The translations under genes were made by a program, and so were the position numbers. From assembly GCA_902783085.1 (NCBI GenBank), contig CACZPT010000004.1:1-15931 (forward strand): a DNA stretch of 15,931 nt. The letters are read 5' to 3'. The DNA is from an uncultured Methanobrevibacter sp. GTDB taxonomy: Archaea; Methanobacteriota; Methanobacteria; Methanobacteriales; Methanobacteriaceae. Positions 7,220-14,144 of the stretch are shown here, piece after piece (the stretch's first letter is position 1; each line of letters begins with the position of its first letter). The notes beneath the pieces were generated by a model. It was not told the DNA's origin and did no database searches. It was given only the letters and a program-made list of their open reading frames with translations.

Positions 7220-7929
7220 TGTATGTTGGAGGAACACTAATTTCATCTGTTGAATTTCATGGGAATATGTCTCTGGTTATTTTCATGTCCAAATGTCCTT
7301 TAGCCTGCAGATATTGCCATAATGTGGAGTTGCTGGAAGATAATACTCAAAAAACTTTCGATGAAGTTAAATCGGATATTGATAATGCCTGTGATTTTAT
7401 TGATGCTGTTGTAATATCTGGTGGTGAACCGTTAATGCAGATGGATGCCTTAGTTGATTTATTTACTTATATTAAAAGCATTGGTCTTAAAACTAAGTTG
7501 GATACGAGTGGTATTTACCCTGATAAAATAGAAAAATTATTAAAATTAAATCTGCTTGATTTTGTTTCTCTTGATATTAAAGCTCCATTTGAAAAATACA
7601 GAAAAGTAACTGGGGCTGATGTTGGTTTTGAAGTTAAAAAATCTATGAAACTGATTAATGTGGATTCAAATGTTTGTTTGGAACTTAGAACAACTTATGT
7701 TCCGACTTTACACACTAAAAAAGATATTCGCAATTTAGTTAATGATGTTGAAGGTGATATTTACACCATTCAGCAGTTTAGAAATAGAAATGTTTTAGAT
7801 CCTGCCTTAGAAAAGGTGGATGTTCCAAATCCTCATGATTTAAAGAAGTTGGCTTTGGATATTAAACCATTGTTTGATGGGATTGTAAAAGTTAAATCCG
7901 GGGAATTTGGTGAAGAAATAATTGGATGA
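7219..7929 (+). CDS. radical SAM protein, anaerobic ribonucleotide reductase activating protein-like (NrdG2 type)
   Basis: A 236-residue radical SAM enzyme. The cluster motif is C26-x3-C30-x2-C33 (KCPLACRYCHN), followed by ISGGEPL (about 75-81), the SAM-binding GGEP motif, and LDTSGIYP and SLDIKAP further along, the order seen in activases. This shape fits proteins annotated as anaerobic ribonucleoside-triphosphate reductase activating protein, which generate a glycyl radical on a partner. No NrdD or other glycyl radical enzyme is in the window, so the partner is unknown. A role as a pyruvate-formate-lyase-activase-like or other radical SAM enzyme is possible. Start ATG at 7219 shares one base with the hisC stop, with GAGGT near 7205-7209. 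Its end overlaps the next gene by eight bases, so the two are probably translationally coupled. Confidence 0.82.
   Translation: MYVGGTLISSVEFHGNMSLVIFMSKCPLACRYCHNVELLEDNTQKTFDEVKSDIDNACDFIDAVVISGGEPLMQMDALVDLFTYIKSIGLKTKLDTSGIYPDKIEKLLKLNLLDFVSLDIKAPFEKYRKVTGADVGFEVKKSMKLINVDSNVCLELRTTYVPTLHTKKDIRNLVNDVEGDIYTIQQFRNRNVLDPALEKVDVPNPHDLKKLALDIKPLFDGIVKVKSGEFGEEIIG
7909..7913 (+). promoter_or_regulatory. ribosome binding site that selects a TTG start
   Basis: GGTGA, a match to the archaeal 16S 3' end, lies inside the radical SAM gene eight bases before TTG 7922. It is better placed and matched than anything before the later ATG at 7940, where only GGATGAG is seen. Confidence 0.5.
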
Positions 7930-9076
7930 GTTTATTAGTATGCCTATTTTATCATTTTCAAGTAACGACATTGATGTCATCACAGGTAAAAAGAGAAGAA
8001 CCATACGTAAGCTATGGAAATCTCCTCTTAAAAAAGGTGATAGGTTATATTGTTACTGGAATTTAGTTTCAAAAGAAAAGATGAAGATTTTTGAAGCAAT
8101 TGTTAGTGATGTTGAGGATATTTCTTTTGAAGAAATCATTGATAATGATGAGATGGCTCGTGAAGAGGGTTTTGAAAACTCTAAAGAGATGATTAAAGAG
8201 TTTAAAAAGATGTATGGTGGTCGTGTCGATAAATCTGATAAATTCCAAATTATCTACTTTGAAAAATTGGATATTGATGATTGGAAAGGGGATAAAATCG
8301 ATGAAAAGGCTATGATTACCAAACGTGCAGATATTTTATTTGACAGTGGTAAATTTGATAAATCCACGATGTGTTATGATGCTGCTTTAAAGTTGGATCC
8401 GAAAGATGTTTATCTTTTAAATAAACAGGGGGATAATCTTTCAAGATTGGGTCAGTTCGGTGAAGCTATTAAGTGTTATGATGATGCATTAAAATATGAA
8501 CCTGATAATGAGTATATTTTAAATAATAAAGCTATTGCTCTTTTGAATGCGGGGGATGTGCAGGAGGCTCTTAAAGTCAGTACTATTGCTTTTAATTATG
8601 CACCTTACAGTCCGATTGTTCTTTATTGGAGAGGTTTCATTCTTGAAGTTTTAGGTGAATATGACAAAGCGTTAAAGGTTTATGATAAACTTATTGTAAT
8701 AGATGGTGAAAATCCTGAGGTTTGGAATTCACGTGGAAACTTATTGACGGATATGGGTCGTTTGGAAGAAGCTATTGTGTCATTTGATAAGGCTGTTGAA
8801 GTTTGTTTGGATGATTCTGAAATGGATGCTGAGGCAATTAATCGTATGGGTAATGCTTATATTGATTTAGGTAAATATGATGAGGCTCTTGATTGTTTTA
8901 ATACTGCAATTTCTCTTGAAAAGCATAATATTGATTTTTTATTAAATAAGGGTGTTGTGTTAATGGAGTTGGGTAAATTTGAAGAGGCTGTTGATAGTTT
9001 CAATAAGGTTTTACTTAGAAATCCTGATAATGAGGATGCGTTTTTCCTAAAAGAAGAATGTCTTGATAACTTTTAA
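7922..9076 (+). CDS. ASCH (PUA-like) domain fused to seven TPR repeats
   Basis: A 384-residue cytoplasmic protein of two parts. Residues about 7-115 look like an ASCH domain: MPILSF, then TGKKRRTIRK (21-30), KKGDRLYCYW (37-46), VSDVEDISFEEI (61-72) and EEGF (81-84), ending in IIYFEKL. ASCH domains resemble PUA and are linked to RNA or nucleotide binding. Residues about 130-371 hold seven tandem TPR units of roughly 34 residues, with recurring G.Y.EAL / LG..EEA.. patterns; TPRs bind other proteins. No catalytic residues are certain. Start TTG 7922 is chosen from GGTGA at 7909; ATG at 7940 would drop six residues and leave the domain intact. It ends a plus-strand run with hisC and the radical SAM gene. 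Function is unknown; an RNA-linked adaptor is only a guess. Confidence 0.75.
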   Translation: MDEFISMPILSFSSNDIDVITGKKRRTIRKLWKSPLKKGDRLYCYWNLVSKEKMKIFEAIVSDVEDISFEEIIDNDEMAREEGFENSKEMIKEFKKMYGGRVDKSDKFQIIYFEKLDIDDWKGDKIDEKAMITKRADILFDSGKFDKSTMCYDAALKLDPKDVYLLNKQGDNLSRLGQFGEAIKCYDDALKYEPDNEYILNNKAIALLNAGDVQEALKVSTIAFNYAPYSPIVLYWRGFILEVLGEYDKALKVYDKLIVIDGENPEVWNSRGNLLTDMGRLEEAIVSFDKAVEVCLDDSEMDAEAINRMGNAYIDLGKYDEALDCFNTAISLEKHNIDFLLNKGVVLMELGKFEEAVDSFNKVLLRNPDNEDAFFLKEECLDNF

Positions 9077-9183
9077 TCTACATGTTCCTTTTAATTTTAC
9101 TATTTTTTATTTTCACAATTGATTATTTTAATGATTTGATTAATTAAATTAGTAACTAAAATAGTATATGGTGTTTTAATTAA

Positions 9184-9222
9184 TAAAAAATTTAAAATTA
9201 TCGAAGTAAAATTTACTCCGAT
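9184..9222 (-). terminator. hairpin plus U-tract terminator of the second GlmM gene
   Basis: An 11-bp inverted repeat at 9200-9222, ATCGGAGTAAA and TTTACTTCGAT on the minus strand around a one-base centre, pairs fully with one G-U wobble. It starts four bases after the stop of the minus-strand gene and is followed by T4 and T6. The wobble favours the minus-strand RNA. It may also serve the convergent ASCH-TPR gene. In the rest of 9077-9225 no gene is seen. Confidence 0.6.
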
Positions 9223-9225
9223 TTT

Positions 9226-10590
9226 CTACTGTTTATATTTCTTAATCAAACTGATTCCCCAATCAGTCATTTCATCTGCTTTTTGCTGATTATCACTTTC
9301 TGCAAAACATCTAAAGATCGGCTCAGTACCTGACGGCCTAATAATAACCCACCCATCATCTTTCAGGATTTTAACCCCATCAGTTAAATCCAGATTAAAA
9401 TCAGTTGTAGTTTTAATCTCTTCTGCAATACTGTCCATAACTTTCTGTTTTAAATCATCACTACACTCGATTTTTGTTTTACTCGCATAATAAACCGGAA
9501 GTTCAGATACTAACTGGGACAATGTTTTTTTCTCAACAGCCAAAATTTCTAAAATTTTAGCAACAGTCATTACAGCATCCCTTCCATAAACAAAATCAGG
9601 GAAAATCAAACCACCGTTTTCTTCACCACCAAACAAACCATCTTTTTCATGTAATTTACGGGCTACAAGTAAATCTCCAACAGCAGTAGCTATTACCTCA
9701 CCATCATATTCATCTGCAATGTCATAAATAGCTTGTGAAGTTGCAACAGTAGTAACAATGATTCCACCATTATTTTCTTTAAGCATTTGTTTTTCAACAA
9801 GTGAAAAAGTCTTATCTCCTAAAACGAAGTTTCCTTTCTCATCAATACAAATTGTTCTGTCCGCATCACCGTCATGGGCAAGACCAATATCCGCATTAAG
9901 CTCTTTTACAACACTAATCAATTCCTGTAAATTTTCCTCAATAGGTTCAGGGTCACGACCAGGGAAAAAACCATCAGCCTGACAGTTAAGAGTTGTTACA
10001 TCACATCCTAATTTACGAATTAAATAAGGTGCAGTATATGCTCCAGCACCACTTCCACAGTCAACAACCACTTTTAAGTTAGCTTCACGAATAGCATCAC
10101 TGTCTACATTAGATATTGCCTCATCAATGTATTCGTCAATTACTTTGTCATTTTTATAAACCTGACCAATTTCAAACCATTCAGCCCTTTTAGGTTCACT
10201 ATCAAAATATAATTCTTCAATAGCTAATTCCATATCATCAGGAATTCCAATACCATATTCATCTAAAAATTTAATCCCATTATATTTTGGAGGATTGTGT
10301 GAAGCAGTAATCATCACTCCACCATCATAATATTTACGCACACCATATTGAACAGCCGGAGTAGGTAGAATTCCCAAATCTACAACATCACAGCCTGATG
10401 ATAAAAGACCTGCTTTTACAGCTTCAATTAACATCGGGCTTGTGGTTCTTGTATCTCCGCCAACTGCAACAGTACCCTGTATTTGAGTTCCATAACATGC
10501 AGCTAATCGGGATGCAAATTCCGGAGTTAAAACATCATTTGCAGTTCTTCTAACTCCAAAAGTACCAAATAATCTTTTTTCTTTTGACAT
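9226..10590 (-). CDS. phosphohexomutase of the GlmM/PMM family (copy 2)
   Basis: A 454-residue alpha-D-phosphohexomutase, a paralogue of the mutase at 1542-2879. Landmarks: LFGTFGVRR (7-15), catalytic loop TASHNP with S97, DGDADR (240-245), sugar loop GEENGG (322-327), and RPSGTE (418-423). It is about as long as copy 1 and no key loop is lost. The sugar loop GEENGG is a form common in archaeal phosphomannomutase/phosphoglucomutase enzymes, which suggests mannose-, glucose- or glucosamine-phosphate substrates, perhaps for glycosylation or wall polymers; which one is not decidable here. The usual glycine after GVR (GVRG) is arginine. Start ATG at 10590 with AGGA at 10604-10601 on the minus strand, 10 bases ahead. 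It has its own hairpin terminator and probably its own promoter, separate from the upstream OB-fold gene. Confidence 0.88.
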   Translation of the reverse strand: MSKEKRLFGTFGVRRTANDVLTPEFASRLAACYGTQIQGTVAVGGDTRTTSPMLIEAVKAGLLSSGCDVVDLGILPTPAVQYGVRKYYDGGVMITASHNPPKYNGIKFLDEYGIGIPDDMELAIEELYFDSEPKRAEWFEIGQVYKNDKVIDEYIDEAISNVDSDAIREANLKVVVDCGSGAGAYTAPYLIRKLGCDVTTLNCQADGFFPGRDPEPIEENLQELISVVKELNADIGLAHDGDADRTICIDEKGNFVLGDKTFSLVEKQMLKENNGGIIVTTVATSQAIYDIADEYDGEVIATAVGDLLVARKLHEKDGLFGGEENGGLIFPDFVYGRDAVMTVAKILEILAVEKKTLSQLVSELPVYYASKTKIECSDDLKQKVMDSIAEEIKTTTDFNLDLTDGVKILKDDGWVIIRPSGTEPIFRCFAESDNQQKADEMTDWGISLIKKYKQ

Positions 10591-10622
10591 TGTAATAATT
10601 TCCTATAAAATTTATCAATTAA

Positions 10623-10634
10623 TAATTATATCTT
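10623..10634 (-). promoter_or_regulatory. possible TATA box of the second GlmM gene
   Basis: GATATAATTATT on the minus strand lies in the 63-base gap after the OB-fold gene. A start about 26 bases on would fall near 10603, leaving a short leader next to AGGA. The gap is AT-rich and other matches exist. Confidence 0.35.
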
Positions 10635-10653
10635 CAATCAAATAAATAACTTG

Positions 10654-11049
10654 TTAATTAATAATTTCAATTCCATCCCCACCGGATAATATTATCTCCA
10701 TCTGAGAGTTATACTCAGTTATTTTACCTGTTATTTTTACTTTCCGGTCTTTAAACTCACCAATATCAAAATCCCTTTGAATCTCAGCTAGTTGACTTTC
10801 AAATATAATGAGATTTATCTTGCCGGTTCCATCATTAACAGTTAAAAAATAACTGGCCCCGCTTTTAGAGCTTTTAACTTCACTAACTACTCCTTCAACA
10901 CTCACTTCTTCATCAATCATCGCCCGATTAATATCACTGATTTTAACTTGCTTAACTTCAATCGATGGTGTAAATATGATTAAACCAATTAAACCAATTA
11001 AAGATGTTATCAAAGCTATTCTTAATAATCTGCCGTCTGTAATTTCCAT
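10654..11049 (-). CDS. membrane-anchored OB-fold protein
   Basis: A 131-residue protein. Residues about 8-27 form a single hydrophobic helix after a short charged N-terminus, fit for a signal anchor or uncleaved signal. Residues about 36-130 look like an OB-fold of the nucleic-acid-binding kind: VSVEGVVSEV (49-58), SYFLTVNDGTGKINLIIF (66-83) and KVKITGKITEYNSQMEIIL (103-121) follow the classic strand order of tRNA-anticodon/RPA-like OB domains. With Lys 5-10 preceding the helix only weakly, topology is uncertain; the OB domain may lie outside the membrane. Whether it binds DNA, RNA or something else cannot be read. No ribosome binding site precedes the ATG, and a TATA box lies 26 bases upstream, so the mRNA is probably leaderless. 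It sits between DNA ligase and the second mutase; a link to ligase is only positional. Confidence 0.7.
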   Translation of the reverse strand: MEITDGRLLRIALITSLIGLIGLIIFTPSIEVKQVKISDINRAMIDEEVSVEGVVSEVKSSKSGASYFLTVNDGTGKINLIIFESQLAEIQRDFDIGEFKDRKVKITGKITEYNSQMEIILSGGDGIEIIN

Positions 11050-11070
11050 AAGATAAACTTTGCATTTGGG

Positions 11071-11080
11071 ATTTTATATT
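11071..11080 (-). promoter_or_regulatory. TATA box of the OB-fold gene, leaderless transcript
   Basis: AATATAAAAT on the minus strand is centred about 26 bases before the ATG at 11049. With normal archaeal spacing transcription would start at or next to the start codon. No ribosome binding site is seen, in agreement with a leaderless mRNA. Confidence 0.55.
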
Positions 11081-11126
11081 GATGATAGAATTTATTCCCA
11101 TTATACTGTGCGGATTTAAAAAATTG

Positions 11127-12782
11127 TTATTGGGCATCATACATTGAAATGAGCCGCTCAACAGTATCAATGTCTTTTGGACCTTTATCCTTTCTGATAT
11201 TTTTAACAACCGGAAATCTTAAAGAATAACCGGTTTCATATTCCGGACTTTCAACAATTTCAGAAAATGCAATCTCTAAAACTATTTTAGGCTCAACAAT
11301 GATTTTCCGGCCTTTTGTTGCAATTTCAAGTTCCTTCATTTTACCTGTTAAATATTCAAGAGTCGCATCATCAAGGCCTGTTGCAGCATAAGCAACGCTT
11401 TTAAACTCATCATTTTCATCTCTTAGTGCTACAAGATAAGATCCCACAAAATCTCCCCTTTTACCAATACCATATGTCCCACCAATAACAATCATATCTA
11501 AGGTTTCTGGTTCTGCTTTGTATTTAAGCATTTTTTTACCTCTAATTCCAGGAATATATGGTTGGGACGCATCCTTAATCATAATACCTTCATGATGACC
11601 GGCTATTGAACTTTCAAATAATTTCTCAGCTTCATCAATATTATCCTCAGTTACAGTTAACATTGTACTTAAATTCATTGCATCATCGCTATCATCAACG
11701 ATTTCATCTAAGATTTCTCTTCTTTTAGATAATGCTTCATCAATCATAGGTACTTTATAGTAGAGAACATCAAATAAAAATAACTTTAAAGGAACATTAG
11801 CCATAGCTTCCTCTACATTATATTTCCTTCTTACCCTATGCAGAATATTTTGAAATGGCAATGGCTCACCGTTACGGGTAGCTATTAGCTCACCTTCAAC
11901 AATATAATCCTCATGAGGTAAACACTCATCAAATAACTCCACGATTTCAGGAAGTGCATGAGTAATGTTTTCAAGTCGGCGGGTAAATATTTTAATTTCA
12001 CCCTGGGCTCTGTGAACTTGCAATCTAATACCATCATACTTTGTCTCACAAATTGCAACACCCATTTCAGGTATGATTTCAGCTAATGGTGGTGATAATT
12101 GTGCAAGCATAGGTTTAACTGGTGTTCCAGCAGTTAAATTAAGCTTTTTAAGACCATTTTCACCTTCTAACAATGCAGTTTGAGCAACAACAGAAAAATC
12201 ATTTGTAAGCATCTGTGCCCGCTCCACAACACTTTTATCAATATTAAATGCCTGAGCTATTCCGTCACGAACAACCCCATCACCAACACCAATTCTCAAC
12301 TCCTCTGTCAGTGTACGAGTTAAATATTTAGCTTCACTGGCACTTGCCTGTGATAATAATTCCAATAAAATTGAAATTTTACGGTTAGTGGATCTTGAAC
12401 CGCTTATTTTTGATAATTTCTGTAAGCTATTAAAAACAAAATCAATTGTTAACGGTTGTGAAAAGAATGTCGTTTGAGATTTTTTAGCATATAATTTAAC
12501 ACATGCAAGACCAATATCTCCTTCATCACGAACAGCATCCTCAACATTAGCTTTACTTGTTCCAATAGCTTCTGCAACCGCACGTTCAACTAATTTTGCC
12601 CCAATACCAATTTCCTGTGAACTCCAAGCAGGAAAAACACTTCCGCGAAGTAATAATCCAACTTTTCCAATTGTATCAACATCTAATTTTTTTAAATAAT
12701 CAGCTATTATATCGGTTTTTTCTAAACGTTTAGTTGTAGCTTCCAAAGCCGAGTATACATCTACTAATTCCTGATATTTCAT
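11127..12782 (-). CDS. lig: ATP-dependent DNA ligase, archaeal type
   Basis: Seals nicks in DNA during replication (Okazaki fragments) and repair, through an adenylated lysine. From ATG 12782 it is 551 residues, the normal length. The N-terminal alpha-helical DNA-binding domain covers about 1-220 and includes EELRIGVGDG (160-169). The nucleotidyltransferase domain has motif I KYDGIR with K248, FTRR (266-269), VEGEL (295-299), EGIMIK (398-403) and KMLKYK (417-422). The OB-fold domain follows, with RFPVVKNIRKDKG near 522-534 as the C-terminal motif. A longer reading frame to 12836 exists inside the ThiC gene, but I reject it because AGGCGAT sits six bases before ATG 12782 and the family begins there. 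The ATG shares one base with the thiC stop (TAATG), so the genes are likely cotranscribed and coupled. A T6 run follows the stop. Confidence 0.93.
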   Translation of the reverse strand: MKYQELVDVYSALEATTKRLEKTDIIADYLKKLDVDTIGKVGLLLRGSVFPAWSSQEIGIGAKLVERAVAEAIGTSKANVEDAVRDEGDIGLACVKLYAKKSQTTFFSQPLTIDFVFNSLQKLSKISGSRSTNRKISILLELLSQASASEAKYLTRTLTEELRIGVGDGVVRDGIAQAFNIDKSVVERAQMLTNDFSVVAQTALLEGENGLKKLNLTAGTPVKPMLAQLSPPLAEIIPEMGVAICETKYDGIRLQVHRAQGEIKIFTRRLENITHALPEIVELFDECLPHEDYIVEGELIATRNGEPLPFQNILHRVRRKYNVEEAMANVPLKLFLFDVLYYKVPMIDEALSKRREILDEIVDDSDDAMNLSTMLTVTEDNIDEAEKLFESSIAGHHEGIMIKDASQPYIPGIRGKKMLKYKAEPETLDMIVIGGTYGIGKRGDFVGSYLVALRDENDEFKSVAYAATGLDDATLEYLTGKMKELEIATKGRKIIVEPKIVLEIAFSEIVESPEYETGYSLRFPVVKNIRKDKGPKDIDTVERLISMYDAQ

Positions 12783-14056
12783 TAAAAATCGCCTTTTGCT
12801 ATTTTTACTGCACAGTACTCCCCACACATTGCACACATTTCATCATCATCAAGTTCACATTTATCCCTGTAAGTTCTAGGTTTGGATTTATCAAATGCAA
12901 GCATAAACTGCTTTTCCCAATCAAATTCTTTTCTAGCCTTAGCCATTTCACGTTCTTTATACCATGCTTGATTCAATCCCTTTGCAACATCAGCAGCTTC
13001 AGCAGCTATTTTAGATGCAACAACCCCTTCTTTTACATCTTCAAGAGAAGGCAGTGATAAATGCTCTGCAGGAGTCACATAACACAAAAAGTTAGCACCA
13101 CTGCTTGCAGCTATCGCTCCCCCAATTGCTGAAGTAATATGATCATAACCCGGCGCCAAATCAGTAACCAAAGGCCCCAACACATAAAATGGTGCATTAA
13201 AACATATTGTTTTTTGAATTTCCATATTGGCTTTAATCTGATTTAAAGGCATATGCCCAGGTCCTTCAACCATAACCTGAACATTCGCATCCTGAGCCCG
13301 TTTTACAAGACCCCCCAGATTAACTAATTCCTGAATTTGAGGAATATCACTTGCATCAGCTAAACAACCAGGTCTAAGTCCATCACCTAAAGATAATGTG
13401 ATATCATGCTCATAAGATAATTCTAAAAGATAATCATAATTTTCATATAATGGATTTTCCTCTCCATTATGCTTAATCCAAGAAGCCATAAAAGTACCGC
13501 CACGACTTACAATACCCATCATACGATTTTGATTTTCAAGTTTTGAAACTAAATCTTTGGTTATACCACAGTGAAGAGTCATAAAATCAACACCTTCACG
13601 TGCCTGATTTTCAATAGCTTTAAAAATATCATCCGGATCCATGTCAACAATCTCTTTATTTTTAGAAAGTGTAACAACACCAGCTTCATAAACAGGCACA
13701 GTCCCTATAATTACATCAACAGCACCCATTATTTTTTGTCTAAACAATTTTAAATCAGAACCCGTAGACAAATCCATAATAGCATCAGCACCATATTCAA
13801 CAGCTAATTTTGCTTTATTAACTTCCAAATCCAAATCATCAATTTTTGATGAGGAACCTATATTCGCATTAATTTTGGTTGTAAGGCCTTCACCAATACC
13901 ACAAGCTTTTGAATCTCTATGAACATTTTTAGGAATAACAACTTTTCCATCAGCTATTAATCTAACTAATTTATTAACATCAATATTTTCCTGTTTTGCA
14001 ACAACTTCCATTTCCGGTGTAATATTGGCTTTTTGAGCTTCACTTTTCTGAGTCAA
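12782..14056 (-). CDS. thiC: ThiC family radical SAM synthase (phosphomethylpyrimidine synthase)
   Basis: Converts aminoimidazole ribotide to hydroxymethylpyrimidine phosphate for thiamine, using a 4Fe-4S cluster and SAM. Motifs of the family: GEGLTTKINANIGSS (55-69), DAIMDLSTG (91-99), TLHCGI (160-165), SRGGTF (184-189), SLGDGLRPGC (222-231), VEGPGHMP (264-271) and the C-terminal cluster cysteines C408, C411, C415 in CAMCGEYC. At 424 residues it is the short form, without the N-terminal domain of bacterial ThiC, and the cysteine spacing is C-x2-C-x3-C rather than C-x2-C-x4-C. Short ThiC-like proteins include 5-hydroxybenzimidazole synthases (BzaF) that make a cobamide lower ligand, so that role is an alternative. 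The start is TTG at 14056, supported by AGAGGGAA at 14068-14061, six bases ahead. It overlaps the ligase gene by one base. Confidence 0.88.
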   Translation of the reverse strand: MTQKSEAQKANITPEMEVVAKQENIDVNKLVRLIADGKVVIPKNVHRDSKACGIGEGLTTKINANIGSSSKIDDLDLEVNKAKLAVEYGADAIMDLSTGSDLKLFRQKIMGAVDVIIGTVPVYEAGVVTLSKNKEIVDMDPDDIFKAIENQAREGVDFMTLHCGITKDLVSKLENQNRMMGIVSRGGTFMASWIKHNGEENPLYENYDYLLELSYEHDITLSLGDGLRPGCLADASDIPQIQELVNLGGLVKRAQDANVQVMVEGPGHMPLNQIKANMEIQKTICFNAPFYVLGPLVTDLAPGYDHITSAIGGAIAASSGANFLCYVTPAEHLSLPSLEDVKEGVVASKIAAEAADVAKGLNQAWYKEREMAKARKEFDWEKQFMLAFDKSKPRTYRDKCELDDDEMCAMCGEYCAVKIAKGDF

Positions 14057-14144
14057 TGTTTTCCCTCTATTATTTAATTTGATGTAATATTTTACTTTGT
14101 TTATTAAACTATATTAATTTTAAAAATTTTCCAGATAATGAAAA
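14057..14144 (-). promoter_or_regulatory. promoter region of the thiC-ligase unit
   Basis: The 88-base gap between the marker 8 stop and thiC holds TTAATATAGT on the minus strand near 14117-14108, a TATA candidate giving a leader of about 30 bases, and AGAGGGAA at 14068-14061. The leader is too short for a TPP riboswitch and none is seen. Confidence 0.35.

Noticed and set aside
12783..12836. N-terminal extension of DNA ligase by 18 residues
   Set aside because: It lies wholly inside thiC, has no ribosome site, and the family begins at the ATG at 12782, which has AGGCGAT six bases ahead.
14057..14144. TPP riboswitch ahead of thiC
   Set aside because: The gap is 88 bases of AT-rich sequence with none of the conserved TPP aptamer core, and a promoter and ribosome site fill most of it.
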